Assembly: GCF_012489685.1 (NCBI RefSeq)
Contig: NC_080041.1
Coordinates: forward strand, 135,485,785 to 135,549,784
Length of the DNA: 64,000 nucleotides
Direction of reading: 5' to 3'
Origin: Lotus japonicus
Taxonomy: Eukaryota; Streptophyta; Magnoliopsida; Fabales; Fabaceae
A program made the position numbers and the translations under genes. Positions 11,101 to 24,768 of this stretch are shown in pieces. The notes under the pieces are model-generated. The model had not been told where the DNA came from, made no database searches, and saw only the letters and a program-made list of their open reading frames with translations. How positions within the stretch are numbered: position 1 is the first letter of the stretch; each line of letters begins with the position of its first letter.

Positions 11101-14100
11101 CAGATTGGAGACGACAATCATGAATGGAAAATGTAGCCTTACACTGTTCTAAGTTGACATGATCTGAAGCACGGCAGAAGAATGAGTCTACTAACACCAA
11201 GATAATGAAATGGGAAAAAAAGAAACTAGAAACCAAGAGAAAACAGTTGGAGATATAAACAAACCTTGGTATGAGGCCAAAGTTGATCAGGAGATACATG
11301 CATTGTACAACCCTCTTTACCAGACTCCCATTCAACAACAAAACGTGCAAGGACACTTGTTGAACCAAAGCTAAACCACAAGCTCATCAGCCCAACTGCC
11401 TCAATTCTAAATGTTTTTCTCAAATTTTCTGATAGTTTGTCTGCAGTATCTGAAGCCTTCGCACCAGATATTTTGGCAGCAGAACTTGTAATGAGCTCTT
11501 CCGATTTCTCATCTGCTCTTATACCAAGAAGTCTCCGCATACCAAGGGCAAACGTTCTTGCATTGGCAAGCCTTTGGATATCAGCTACTAATTTCTTTAT
11601 ACTATCCACCTCAACAGATTGATAACTCAATACTACACCATCTGGATCATAATGTATATGTGAATCTATGTCAGAAGTGTTAGCAATTCGAACACCTGAT
11701 CCCCACGGGGTATTACTGCTCCCTTTCTGAAGCTCCCATAAATCCCTGAAGTGCTGGTCATTTATTTTAACATCCCAATGCATGCAACCAGGTCTTCCAA
11801 GTCGCAAGCATATATGCTGCCATGAATCACCTCTAGCGAATGGAAGCCGGAACCAAATGTTAGAGGATGCAGTTCGTAAACTCACTTCTTCAACATACGA
11901 GATGTCTAATGCATCCATCTGGCTGGTTAGCCTAGCATGTTTAATGCAGAGTGAACAATGTCTGACCACATGGAGGAGAGCTGCTATATAAATGCTAGAT
12001 GGAACATTCCCTTTATTTGCTTCTGCAATTAAACTGCCATAACTGTATCCTTCAGCTTTAATTATCATTTCCGCGGACATAACGCCTTGTGGCAAAGAGA
12101 GCTGAGAGTCAGATAAATCAGAAATCTTTCTTCTCTTGCAGATCCCTAGGTTCTTTTCACGACCTTGAAGAGATGGAATCAAATTCAACATATCTGAAGC
12201 TGTTCGTTTTCGAGATTTTTTATCACGTTCGGAAATGAAGTCTTCACTAGTGCCATAGGTAACTGTGGATTCCAGTGCCTGGGCTGTAAAGATTCATTTT
12301 GCTAGTCATACATGTTTAGTGAAAGGAAGAAAAATATTAATGGCATGCAAAAATTCCACATAATAAAGATCAAGACCCAAAGATAGAATCTTACATACGG
12401 GAGTCGTTGCACAAGAACTAGATCCAGCAGCCTTGTACAATTCAACTTGAGGTCCATTAGGCACAGACATTCGAGAGCTAGTCGGCAGAGGAGGAGATAA
12501 CAGCCGAGATGACCGAGTTCTAGACAAAGCATCATTAGAAGTATCATTCAACACTCTTAGCTGTTCTTCATCCATTGCATTAGAGGAACTAATGTCACCT
12601 GAATGCGGAGATTTAAGAGAAGCCAAATCCTGTTCAGACTTTGAAGCAGATAGCTTTTTCCCAGCAGTAGTGGCCCTTCCCTGTCCAGTGGGGACTGAGC
12701 CAACAGAACTGGATTGAACTGGGCCCTTCACACTGCCTGATGAGAACAAGGAACCGCTATAGCGGGTAGTAACACCAGATGAATTAGTTACATTATTAAC
12801 TTGTGATATCTGCATGCCACCTTCCCATTTTGGAGATGAAGTTCTAGCCCTTAAACTATGGGAATCCATTGTGACAGGCCCATAATGAGAAGGCAGGGAT
12901 GTATTCAAGGGTGAAGAAAATGGAGGTGCAGAAGACCCTTTCTCAAGTCCAAACACTTCATCAACAAGTGATGAAAAACCTGATGGATGATAGCCTCTTG
13001 CAATCTGCATAGAATGCTCAAGGCGAATATCAGAACAAAATTCAAGTCCAGTTGTTTGATTTGGACAAGCATTGGGTAAAACAGAGCGTAATTTTCCCCA
13101 GTCAACCAGGCTTGAATTCATTTCATCTTCAAGCACCTGCATTTGTCCTATATCAATTTTCTTGACCCGTAGCACCTGACTAAGGTCACCAAATAAATTA
13201 TCTTTTCCAGATGGGTCTGGCTGAGTCTCTAACAACTTAAACAAGGGTTTGAAATCCTTATCAAGTTGCATCAGCAGGAAGTAAGAGCTTCCACATTCTG
13301 GAAATCCCATCATTAGCATAGCCGAACTGGTCGATATGCTCTTGGGCAGGTTAACTGTACTCAATCCATGCTCATATACCTGCAAGAGTACCCCATAGTC
13401 CATGTCTTAGGGAAGCAGTATTTTGAATAATAAACAAAAATACAGTCGAAAACTAATTCAGAAAATTTTCTTCGAGCAAAAAGGTCTCATAGTCCATAGA
13501 TCTTAAGGAAGCCCAGATCTGGATAATGAATTTTCAAGTACAGTCCAAAACTAATTTGTAAGCTTTTCTTCAAGTGAAAGAGGAGAAACAAAAAAAGGAA
13601 ATATACCTCAAGGCCCAAAACCCGTCCAATAGAAGAAAATAGGTGCAATAAACTTTTGCTTCTCAAGCTTAGGAAGACCTCAGCAGCAGACGTCGATCCC
13701 TGATTTAAAGCTTCTTCACATTCTAACAAAGCGGAAGAAGCAACTGTATATTGTGATGATTGAAGAAGAAATCTGCCATTCCTGAATATAAAAAACAGAG
13801 GAATGGATTAAAAACCCAAATTGAAATGAAGAAGATTAGGAAAAAGCCGGTAAGTAACGTAAGGTACCTGATATTAATTCCAAGAGTAATAAACGAAGAG
13901 CCATAGGCACGCACATGCAATACCCCGTGGCCCTCGGATTCCTTGCTGTAGCATGTATCATCCTTCTACATACAGAAGCAGAAGATCTTAAGTTTAAAAT
14001 CCCATGCAATATTGAATCGAAGAAAGTAGTTTATAGATTACACACAAAAATTCAGAAGGTAACTGGAATGAAACGATGTAATTGCAAATGCAGGTTACAT

Positions 14101-15316
14101 GATGCATTGTAAATTAGGAGTGGAAAGTATTTCACTGAAAAACACATGCATATCAACATAGTAAACCCCAAATTTTAGGCAGACAATGCAAAAAGAAGAT
14201 GACAATAGTTTTGGCCCGAACTGGTAACTCATTTACCTTAACCTACAAAAAGCACTATTATCCAAAATGAAATATTCAGCAGCAAAGGTTTATCAAGCAT
14301 GGAACTTTCAAATATTAATATCAAGCCAATACTTAATACATGGGTAAAAAACATATGGATACAAGGATACAGGAAAACTCTTATGAACTCAAGATATTAT
14401 ATGGCCTAGATATGTTAACATAGCTGCATAAGATTTGCAAAGAGACATTGATATCCTGATGAACACATAAACATAATAGTAGATGATGATCACAATTTAT
14501 GAAACTATACTTGTGATTACAGTAAAAAAGTACTCATTCCTTGTCCATGTAAAGAAATATTACTTTTTCACTATAAGCATGCCACACAGTTTACATAATT
14601 TTACCCAATTAATCTTACATTGCCTATTACAAAAACCATCATTCATCCTTTGATTCCTTTCTAATGAAGTCTTGGCTCTCTGAAATTGCCAATTATTTAG
14701 TGTCTAATCAAATTGTACCATTTTGATCCCCCCCCCCCCCCTTTCCTTTATCCAGAAACACACAGCTTCAAGTGTGGTCCACCAAGAGACAACTCTGCAT
14801 TATTTACTGTCTAGTGTCTAATCAAATTGAACCATTTTCATCTCCCCCATTTCCTTTATCCTGAAACACATAGCTTCACAACTCTGCAAATTCAAGCAGC
14901 CACCACCATCAAGTGGATCATGTGCATCTCCCCTAATATCTCACAACATTGTCTCTCTGAGTATATCCTTTATCTTTCCTAGACAGAAGTTAAAGGATGG
15001 AATGGATGTCAACCAAAGCTTCTACTGTTTTTGGATCTATTTTATTTCACTTCCAAGAACAAGGCCGTACAATAAGATTCAAGGAAAGTTTTAGAGTTGT
15101 AATCCTGTATCACAGGCACATCCCAACCTTAGCGATCAATATTTTCTTTTAAAAATAAGGAGGATAAGACACCGATACTTCAGCAATTTTGGAGTATATA
15201 AGCTTCCTAGTTATAATACTTAGAAGGTAGCAGATACATAATCTAAATGCAGAATTCTCTGCCTAAACAATAATGAAGCAAAATAACTGCCGTACCAGTA
15301 TATAACAACAACAACA

Positions 15317-15360
<44 letters not shown>

Positions 15361-15678
15361 CATTATTATGTGGTTTTAGTTCAAGGTCTGCAACCGTGAT
15401 TTGACAAGGTTTTGGAGGTTTAAGAAAACCGCAACGCGACTGTGATTTCAGCCGCAACAGCCACATTTATTCACAATTTTCTGCGATACCAAGGACTTCA
15501 TGGTCCGCGACCATGATTTAACAAGGTTTTGGAGGTTCCGAAACCGCAACACGACCGTGATTTCAGCCGCAACAGCAACATTTATTCACAATTTTCTGTG
15601 ATGCCAAGGACCACAACACAATTGTGACTCCCGTGACCACGACCACAATTTTAAAACCTTGATACTAATAATTATAAT

Positions 15679-15722
<44 letters not shown>

Positions 15723-17276
15723 CAATAATAATAGTAAAGCTAAATAATATCCAGGATTTAGGTTGACAGCAAACAAGAAATATGTAATAAATGTTAACTA
15801 ACCTGCTTATATTCAATATCAGGTTCTCCCGTGCGGGACTTGAGCACAACATCATCTGCGGTTCGACAGACCTGAACATTTTTAACCAATTCTCTTTTTA
15901 TTTCCAGCAGCCGTGTATATCTGTTGCAGCAAATAGCTCTCAACAGCAACCTCTCAACATCAATACAACTCTGGTCCAAAGGAAACTCTGCTTCCTTGTC
16001 TGTTAAGGGATCTATGACAAAATTGCTGTGTAGACACTTTACCTGAAGATCTGATCCAGGTTCTATTTTTATAAATGGGCACGCACCTGATTCAGACCTA
16101 GCAGCACTTTTATCAAAATCTAACCAGTATATTATTTTTAACCCCGGTGTCCGTAGACCAGATGAATCTGATTCCCCATCAGGGTTCTGTGCGGAACTAG
16201 AACTCGCTCCATGATCCGTGCCACCATCAGAAATGAGCTCAAACTTGATTGCATCTTTCCATCTTCCCTGTCGAAGAGCTTGCACTTGCCTAATAACTGT
16301 ATCCATAACAAGCGCAACACATAGCTCGTGAAGAACTGAGTACAATATTGAAAATGGATTTTCTGCTGCTGCCATTCGTCTCTCTAAATCGTCTCCAAGC
16401 ACATGACGCCGCAGCTCATCCAATTTCACCGGCTTACCTTTTTCACCAACAAGCAGCTCCAAATGTAATATTCTCCACAGGGATAGGTGCCCTCTGTACC
16501 CAAGCGTTATCAAAACCTCAAACTCTCCATCCACCCTAACCCGTGCTGTCCCATCAGAAACTTTAACATGAGAAATTTCCTTCGGAATGGAAACCTCAAG
16601 CAATTTCGACCGAACAAGCATGTCCAGCTTCTTCAAAGCAGGCTTCTGCTGATCTTCGCCCAATGCATACTGAGTACCCACATCTTCTACACATTTAGGC
16701 AAGCGCTCGTAACTCCCCGTCAAAAGAATTTCAACAGCCGACGGAACATCATAAACGGGAGCTCGAGCTTGCTGAAGCCCCTCATGCATGAAAAATAATG
16801 AATCCGCCGCTTGGGTAAAACACATGTCGTGATTCGAAACAGTCGAAGCTAGTTGCTGGCAATGCTGAATCAAAGGAACCTGCAGCAAAGCAATATATTT
16901 CAAGGAAAAACATTAAAAAAAATCTTTTTTTTCCTAACCCTAGTCATGAATTATGATAACCTAATCAAGGCACACCCCAATTCAATTAAATAACAAAAAA
17001 ATGAACAAATGATTTTGCAATTCAACATGAAGAATTCAACTGAGATTGAGATTGAATGATTGCCTGTTGACACCACTTGGTGAGGACATTGAGGCGAATC
17101 ATGCGCTGTTGGGTCTTGCTGAGGAATTTGAGGATGCTGATCTTCTTATCGGTATCGGATAATTCAGAGGACCTGCATTTGTCGACGAGTTCTTTGAGGG
17201 AGGAGTAGGAATCCTGAGAGGCTCGAGTGACGAGGGTGGATAGCTCCACCGTCTGTTGCCCTAATTCCGCAGCCAT
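8148..17276 (-). CDS. MED14: Mediator complex subunit 14 (STRUWWELPETER type)
   Basis: MED14 is the central scaffold of the Mediator complex, linking its head, middle and tail modules between DNA-bound activators and RNA polymerase II. It acts in the nucleus; the Arabidopsis gene (SWP) controls cell number and defence transcription. Eight exons can be joined: 17276-17064, 16879-15803, 13941-13868, 13781-13607, 13379-12399, 12278-11265, 10704-9647 and 8946-8148. All phases agree and give about 1796 residues, close to the plant family length. The N-terminal Med14 domain lies at about residues 5-210 (LVDKCRSSELSDTDKK, QAADSLFFMHEGLQQARAP). The middle is Ser-rich and variable. Conserved C-terminal blocks include LLPIDVSVVLRGPYWIRI, GLGDDGGYGGGWVPLV and SHGGRACWSRIDDWEKCK. 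A short polyglutamine run sits early in the last exon. Intron 1 begins GC, not GT; the other introns are GT-AG. The start is the first ATG, after a pyrimidine-rich leader in transcript sense. No lesion is seen. Confidence 0.95.
15315..15735. repeat. MED14 intron 2: duplicated ~120-bp repeat between (TTA)n and (TAA)n arrays
   Basis: Within the 1.86-kb intron, a (TTA)n array at about 15315-15367 and a complementary (TAA)n array at about 15675-15735 flank two near-direct copies of a roughly 120-bp unit. Each copy holds 'acaaggttttggaggtt', 'gtgatttcagccgcaacagc' and 'ttattcacaattttctg'. The arrays could pair as the stem of a large hairpin around the duplicated unit. A more distant relative of the unit is at about 19755-19950. 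Confidence 0.7.
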
Positions 17277-18494
17277 TGGATTCTAGGGTTCCGATCTGTG
17301 AGAGTGAGTGGTTGTTAATTGCTTACAACATGGAAATTAGGGTTTCAGGGAACAACAACAATGGGGTTAATTGATTGATTCGAATCGATTCCGAAGAAGA
17401 AGAAGAGAGATGAAGACCAATCGCTATGACTCTTCTCTTTCTCTCTCTACAGAATGAAAAAAGACTTGATTTTTATGAGCGAGAGTATTCTTATTGTTTA
17501 TGTGAAGAGGGACTTTCATCAATATCAATATCAATATCAATATCAATATCAATATATATTACAAAAGAAAAACTCATATATTTTTTAAAATTTTAGATTT
17601 GATTAGGATTTAGATTGTTTATTTCTTGATTTTATCTTAATTTATTTTTGATTTATTTTTAGAGTATTAATTAATTTTTATGCTATTTTTATTGAATTTT
17701 CACATTTTTAATTAATTCAGGATTTGATTTTATGAATTTTTATTGTGATTTGCTAGGTTTTTGTAGTTTTTATCTATCTTTATTTATTACTTTTTTAAAT
17801 TTTAGATTTGATTAGGATTTAGATTGTTTATTTCATGATTTTATTCTAATTTATCTTATTATTTATTTAATGTTAATTTTTCAGGAAATATTTTATTTTA
17901 GAGTTATTTTTAGACTATAAATTAATTAGGATTTAGGTTGTTTATTTTTATCTTAAATTAATTAATACTCTAAAAAAATCTCACGTGTCATTCTCAGGTT
18001 AATTCTCATAAAAAAAAATTCACGTGTCATTTCATTTGATAGATTCTCTTATGTTGTGTTATATTATCTTGAAACCGAATTTTAAAAGATTTGCCCTAAT
18101 TATCTAAGATTTATCTAGATTATTCCTTACTAAATTTATTTCCAAAACAAATCTTGAAGCCGTTTTTATTATCTCTTTAAATTAGGAAAAGTCTCAAGCC
18201 TAATTTACTACATATTTACAGGAATCCCATGATTTCTCCTTTTATTCTTTCTCATGATCTACAATATAAAAATATATATGTAATGCTGAGATTATAATCC
18301 ATTAAAATTTAAAAGATTTTTTCTAATTATCTAACATATTGCATCAATCATCTCCTCCTCTAATATTAATATATATTAGAAAAGAATTATATAATGATGA
18401 GCAATCCAAATTTACGAAATTATCATTTCATTATTTATTTGATTTAATTCTTTATTTACAAATAAGTATAAAACACTGTTGGTGCCCAAATAGC
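17277..18494. other. Upstream region of MED14 and AT-rich intergenic DNA
   Basis: The first 200 bases are the presumed 5' leader and promoter of MED14, with CT-rich stretches on the transcribed strand. A hexanucleotide microsatellite (ATCAAT, about six units) lies at about 17517-17558. A segment of about 65 bp beginning 'aaattttagatttgattagg' occurs at about 17587 and again at about 17798, with a weaker third copy near 17914. No gene is seen. Confidence 0.6.
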
Positions 18495-18925
18495 TATAAC
18501 CTTTAATACTAGGGGCAGTCGTGTTACACACAACAGAAGGAAATTGGAAGTCAGCGGTGTCGGAGAGCCGGGAACACGGGCCTGCATTTGGATTAGAGCT
18601 TTGGGCAGTAGAGCTTGGACTTGATCACACTTGGAGACTCGTGATTAGAAGTTTGGTTTGCCAAACATATGTGTTGATGTGGTACGTGTTATTGGGAGCA
18701 CAATGGCAGTGGATACTTACTAGCATAGAGAGTCCATTATGCAGACAAGGGAATGCTTGAAGAAAGATTGGCGAGTCCTGTTTACTCACGTCCCACGAGA
18801 GCAGATCAAGCGGCAGATTTCCTTGCTAGGAAGGCGAATCGGGAAACTTCATCACACGCAGTGTGGGAACAACCACCGACTGAGATTCATGGATCATTGT
18901 ATTTAGACGTTTGTCCTTAGTTTTC
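18495..18925 (+). pseudogene. LINE-type RNase H fragment, frameshifted
   Basis: The first part reads as an RNase H-like segment (HGPAFGLELWAVELGLDHTW). The C-terminal signature VPREQ is read in one frame, and AADFLARKANRETSSHAVW continues in another, so there is a frameshift between them near 18810. Such domains (RVT_3 type) end the ORF2 of plant non-LTR retrotransposons. The reverse transcriptase part is absent, so this is a 5'-truncated dead copy. Confidence 0.7.
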
Positions 18926-21049
18926 TTTCTGTTTTTCTTTTTCCTCATGTAAACAAAAAACAAATAGATATTCCCCTTAAATTAATAATACTTTGTTGGG
19001 CAATTTCTTTAGACTAGTCTGGGCTTCCTTGCTTAATCTACAACCTCTTACCCACCCAATAAAGACATTATTGCTTCTTTGGAAAACCGTCCATCATAAG
19101 GCCCAATGTATTTTTGCATAAAGGCCCACCCCAAGTTTTGTTTACCAAAATAAAATGAATATTGTCCTATCCTCAAATCAAACTAATGTATAAAAGATAA
19201 TGAATAAATGGAAACAAATATCTATCCATAGTTGATTTTAATTTTAGCATCAATGATAGTAGCAGATAGTTATGACACTTATGAGGGCTTTAGAAACCAT
19301 TATTATATTAACTCTAGTTTTCAATCCATGGTGTTGAGTTTAGTTCTTGAAATAGCTTAACAATATTGAGACTAGCTAGTACTTATAACACTTTCCTATG
19401 TTTTGTGCTTTCTCTAACCCTATCAAGAAAGCCCATGTTCAGCACATAAATGCCACACGTGTGGTGCCATAAAAGAGCCTGGTTGCATTGCCTTTATGGA
19501 TTGGATGGGAAGAGCCGAAGAGAAACCAGTGAGTGAGTGCCAGAGTGAATGCACACGTGCGGGACCTATGACATGGGCAGGACAGACATGGGAATTGGGA
19601 GGTAGGCAGGTAGCAGATGGGGTTCATAGTCACACGCCCACACGAGGGGTGTTGATGCATATATTAACTTCTCATTTGGTTACTTCACTGTCTGATATGC
19701 ATGCATTTCCAATCTGGTTAGTATACATGGCCTCAAATATTAATCATGATATGATCAAGGTTTTGGATTGAGGTTGCGAAACGATCATGGCCAGAAATTC
19801 TGAATAAATGTGGCTATGGTGGACGAAATCACCATCACATTTTAGTTTCAAAAACCTAATTAAAACTTGATGTCAAGGCTGAAACAAACAAATTATAGCG
19901 GTCACTCGTTTTGCAAATCATGACGCTTCATGACTATAGTTGGAGTTCAGAGGTGCGGCTAGATAGGTGGTTGAACTTCGATGAGTGACCGGAGATGACG
20001 AGAAGTATTTCAATGAGAATAAAGTGGGCATACAAAATCCTTTCAAAACAAAATGACCTTTTTAAATTTCAAAAACTTTTTAATATGGGTGAAATTTATA
20101 CACTGCCCTCAAGGCCTCAACTATTTAACAACATATATGGTGTAACATTTTTGTAAATGCAACAAATTAGATGACCTGTTACAGGGACACTTTCCTAATT
20201 AAAACCAGAACAGTGATTGGCCCCTACCTATGCATGGGACCGCTTTAGAGGGCTGCGAGAACAGTGGACAAATTAAGGATGAGTATGCAAAGACTAAAAA
20301 GAATGTATGCCTTATAAAAAAACAGTAAACCTTCTTTTTAATTTCCACATAATAATTCTCAATTACAAAACTTATTTTATGAAGATGACAAAAATATATG
20401 ATAATAACGTATAACTAACTTGAATTCTGTAAAAAAAAAAAAAACTTAAACTTGAATATAATTGTCAATATAAGTTAATACAATTGGTTTAGGTTCGGGT
20501 TTAAATTTTAAAGAGTGACCCTCTGTTGACCTTCTCGACATGTTATTGACGCTCTCTCAAGTAGTTTAGAGGTATTTTTTCTCCGTTCTATCATTTTCAT
20601 TATATGGTGTTTGCTGTGGTACCTTGAGTCAATTCAATGCGTGATACCCAAAAACTTAGACTTGAATTATATATTTACTTGTGAATTATTAAGATTTAAA
20701 ACCAACTAATGAATGATTTGTGCAAACATATGAAAGACAGGCAGAACCAAATTGATTGGGATGAAAGACATTGTCCACCACCATTAGAGGCACACCACAT
20801 TTATTTTTCATTATTTTGTGATATCATCTCCCAACAAGATCCAACCATGAGAATCTCTTACACGTGGCAACATCTTCACCGCCGATGCTCCAATTTACCA
20901 CACAACACACTCAAATCAAATCTCATTCCACATTATTATATCACCAAAACCTTTAACCTCATCACATAAAACACAGGCCTCATTCTCCTCACCCAACATC
21001 TCAATCTCAATTCTGAAACATTGTTTAAGGTTTCTTAACTTTATTATCT
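18926..21049. other. Intergenic; Aux/IAA upstream region
   Basis: Short open frames at 19496-19771 and 20709-20969 show no recognisable protein. A diverged relative of the MED14-intron repeat lies at about 19755-19950 ('aaggttttggattgaggttg', 'atcatggcc', 'aataaatgtggc'). The last few hundred bases are the presumed promoter and leader of the Aux/IAA gene and include a G-box/ABRE-like element. Confidence 0.5.
20860..20869 (+). promoter_or_regulatory. G-box / ABRE-like element upstream of the Aux/IAA gene
   Basis: The sequence ACACGTGGCA contains the ACGTGGC core bound by bZIP and bHLH factors. It lies about 180 bp upstream of the Aux/IAA start codon. Function is inferred from the motif and position only. 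I did not find a canonical TGTCTC auxin-response element by eye. Confidence 0.4.
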
Positions 21050-23554
21050 ATGGAGGCAGAGAGAGACAAGTACAGCATGATCCATTTTGAAGAGACCGAG
21101 CTGCGACTCGGTCTTCCTCTGAGTGGAAAGGAAGGAGATTCCACCCTCAAGAGCACATTGAATGGAAAGAGAGTTTTTTCAGACACAAAAACTGTGGATT
21201 TAAAGCTCAATCTTTCTTCAACAAACAATGTCTTGGGCTCAGGATCTTCTTCCTCCTCTGTTTCTAAAGAGTCTAGGAACCCAGCAAAATCACCACCTGC
21301 AAAGTTAGTTCTTCTTCCTGTTCTTCCTTTTAACTTCCTCTGTTTCTTGAAGCTCTTATTGTCTCTGTCTTTAATGTTTATTGCATGCATAATGGTTTGA
21401 TTAATTTTATACCATGTTTGTTTGTTCTTACGGTGAAATTATGCTTTAATTTATTACAAATTTTAGCTTCTGAGCAAACTTTAGATTCTATGCTAATTAA
21501 TATAGTGGAACCAAAGATCCACTTAATCTAAGAGGGAAAGTGTGTAGATCTTCTTAATTGGACTTATTAATGAAGGGTCATCAGTCATGCCCCTGTTTTC
21601 AAAGTACCAAGCCTTGAAGAGAATTTGTTCAATTTCACTTTAGAGAGTTTAGAGAATTTGGGAAGTCATGAAGAAGAGGGAAGGATTATCTTTGGTATAG
21701 GATTCCCTTTGGGATTTTTCCCATTGAAATTCTCAATTGAAAGTTAGGACACATGTGGCTTCTTTGAAATTCTCAATTATATTAACTAATCACAATGATA
21801 TTTGAATTAGGCATTCCAAAATGAGGATGATTTGTCTCTAGTTTTTTTTAGGTGGAAATAGAGGGAAAAAATTGACAAGATTTAACATAGTTGTTAGAGA
21901 GTTGAGCTCTGTAAGTATTTAATTCAGGATCTAATCATTCGAAAATGCGTATGGGAATGAGTCGTTAGGAGATACATATTCACTTTATGTGATTTCCAAG
22001 TTTTGAAGAGATTAGTCTCATGTCTACTAATCTACCTTAATCTACCTTTCACAAAAAAAAAGTATAAAGGACTGTTAATGTTATTTTGTATTATGCATCC
22101 GGATTTCAAGGTGGAAAAGTAAAATGAGATCCAGATTTTAAGCAAAGAAAAGTTGGATGGTTTTGGTTGGAATTCTTGTGCGTGTGGCATGGTTCATTGT
22201 CGGGTAGACAATGGAAAAGGACAAGACACACGGAATCTTGCTTTTCTCAACCACTCAACAATTCCTCATACTCCAACCAGCCAATGAGGAAAAGAGGGAA
22301 AAAACAATAAAACTATGAAAAAGACTAGTACTTACTTTAACATTAAGTGGGTTTGGGATTGAGTAAAAATATGAGTTTCACTTTCAATAAAAGAAAGAGT
22401 GTTGAAGAAATAGTGTTGAGGTGAGTGCCAGTAACTGTATAAAGTTTTCTAGCCTAGTGTCATGTCAAACACGGATTTGAGTTATCTCATGGAACACGAC
22501 AATGTTTGATGAAATATTGTGTCTATTTCACTTATTGAAAATTTAAAGGATTCCACATATTTAGCATAATAAAGAGAGATAGATATGAAAACTCTACATG
22601 ATGATACATAATGATGCATGAGAGAGTTTTCACATAAGATTCATGTCAAACACAAAAGTAGTACCAAATTAACCACACGATACGACTCTTGACAATTATT
22701 TTCGTGCATTATCCGTCACATTGATTTATTAAATGCAAAAAAAAAAGAAGATAACATTATTTATTGATGTGTTTAATCTTGAATAATTTCCAGGGCACAA
22801 GTGGTTGGTTGGCCACCAGTTCGTTCATTCAGAAAGAACATTGTTAACGTTCAAAAGAGCAACAATATTAATGAAGCAGAGAAGGCCACCATCACCTCCA
22901 CCGCAACTGCCAGCGGCGGCAACAACGCTGCCAACCCCGGCACGGCTTTCGTGAAGGTGAGCATGGACGGTGCACCTTACCTACGCAAGGTGGACTTGAA
23001 ATTGTACAAGAGCTACCAAGAGCTCTCGGAGGCGCTGTCTAAAATGTTCAGTTCCTTCACCGTCGCCAAATGTGGCTCCCAAGGCGTGAAGGACTTCATG
23101 AATGAGAGCAAATTGATAGATCTTCTGAATGGCTCTGATTATGTGCCGACATATGAAGACAAAGATGGAGATTGGATGCTAGTGGGTGATGTCCCATGGG
23201 AGTGAGTCTCGTTCTTATCTGCAAATTAATTCTAACACAAATAGCATATCGTAAATATGTATACTATCACATTTAGTAGTAAAACCATAACTAATTAACA
23301 TGATTCACTTTAGAATTACCTTAATCACTGCTAATTAAGATTATTTTACAGGATGTTTGTGGGATCATGCAAGCGCCTGCGAATAATGAAAGGATCTGAG
23401 GCAATCGGGCTAGGTTAGTAATCCAATCCAAATTAATTAAGCTTCAATATCCATAGAAAATCTTGTCTTAATTGATTGATGTGTGATGATTGTAAATGTT
23501 ATTTCTTAATTTGCAGCACCGAGAGCAGTGGAAAAGTGCAAGAACAGAAGCTGA
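21050..23554 (+). CDS. Aux/IAA auxin-response repressor (IAA7/14/16-like)
   Basis: Aux/IAA proteins repress auxin-response factors in the nucleus and are degraded when auxin joins their domain II to the TIR1/AFB F-box receptor. Four exons fit with correct phases: 21050-21303, 22794-23201, 23352-23413 and 23517-23554, giving 253 residues, a normal length. Domain I has the LxLxL motif ([10 protein letters not shown], residues about 15-24), which recruits TOPLESS. Domain II is intact ([14 protein letters not shown], from about residue 87) and includes the GWPPV degron core. The PB1 region starts at about residue 137 ([20 protein letters not shown]), and its C-terminal half contains [14 protein letters not shown]. 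The end is Lys/Arg-rich, as in nuclear Aux/IAAs. Intron 1 is long (about 1.49 kb) and splits the gene between domains I and II, as usual for the family. All functional elements are present, so a canonical, auxin-degradable repressor is expected. The exact paralogue within the family cannot be fixed here. Confidence 0.95.
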
Positions 23555-24768
23555 AAAGTTAAGTTTTGAAGTCCAAGTTCAACAAAAAACCTGCTTGGTC
23601 GAGTCTAATTAGGAGCCAAGTCATATAATGTTTTTTTGGCAAAAAAGTTTAGAAATAATTTTCTTGTATGTATGAGAAAATATTTGGAAATTGTTATGGA
23701 GGAAAAATAATAGAGTATGTTATATATGAATGAGCTCTTGGTTGTTTCCAAGTGAAATTAAAATGTGATATTGTCTATAGTTGGTGTGCTTGTCTAATGA
23801 GAATGTCAACACATGTAGTTGTCCGTAATTGCGCGTATTGTACCGTATACGTATTAACTTTATAGTGTTTGGGTCTTATAAGCAATATATCATTTGTTAG
23901 GCACATTAGTGCAACCTGCCCTTAATCGGTCACATTATCAGGGACTAGGACATCCAATTGGTTTGAGGAAGCAAATACACTGGATCCACGAAAATAGGGG
24001 TTAAAAAAAATAGCTATAAGCTGGGCCATACTAAAGCATATTCCTCATGCAACAAATTTTCATCAAGGACCTGTTTGACTTAAACCTTTGGACTTTTGGT
24101 CTATCATATATCATGATTGTGCATACTAATTACTAAGTCTCTAATATTTTAAATGGGCAATTTTAAACACTAAGATTCTTCTTTTAACCACTTAGCCAGG
24201 ATCATCTAGACATAGTAATCTTCATCAGATTCATCATCCTCTAGTACAAAAGAGTCTGGGACTTAGCAAGAAATTTAAAGAAGAACAAGCAAGCCCAAGG
24301 TACCTACTGCTTGAAATGAAGTAGCCTCCAAACCTTAGTAAAGGTCCTCGACAATTGCTTATGTTCAGAAAAACATGCAAACATTGAGTCATTATCAGCA
24401 ACGCTTCAATGTTGATAATTTTCAGTGTTGTGCATTGCTCCAGTGATGCAGACACTCCAACACTCTGGCGCTTGGCAGTCAGATGTCCATTCAATCTAGC
24501 GCTCCAAGCAAACATTGGTTTCCTTGCATCAAGAAATAAAAAAAATAAAAATCCCTATAAAATATCAGAATACCGTAAAATAATTTAGAAAAATGAAAAG
24601 TGAATGAGTATTGCTATATTGCACAACAAAAATAGGCACGACTCTACACTACCCATTAGATTCTATGTTTCTAATTATTTTATTATTTGAAAAAACATAT
24701 TGAGCCAAGAAAAACACTCGGTTGTGCTGGATTGTTCATTCAGGTGTCGTGCAAAATAGCATTAGCGA
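23555..24768. other. Intergenic 3' of the Aux/IAA gene
   Basis: The 3' untranslated region of the Aux/IAA gene probably occupies the first 150-200 bases. The short minus-strand open frame at 24234-24515 has no recognisable motif. Nothing else stands out. Confidence 0.5.

Noticed and set aside
15263..15879. Frames encoding long Asn or Ile runs
   Set aside because: They are translations of the trinucleotide arrays in MED14 intron 2.
20709..20969. 86-codon frame upstream of the Aux/IAA gene
   Set aside because: It lies in the promoter zone, has no recognisable motif and contains the G-box; treated as chance.
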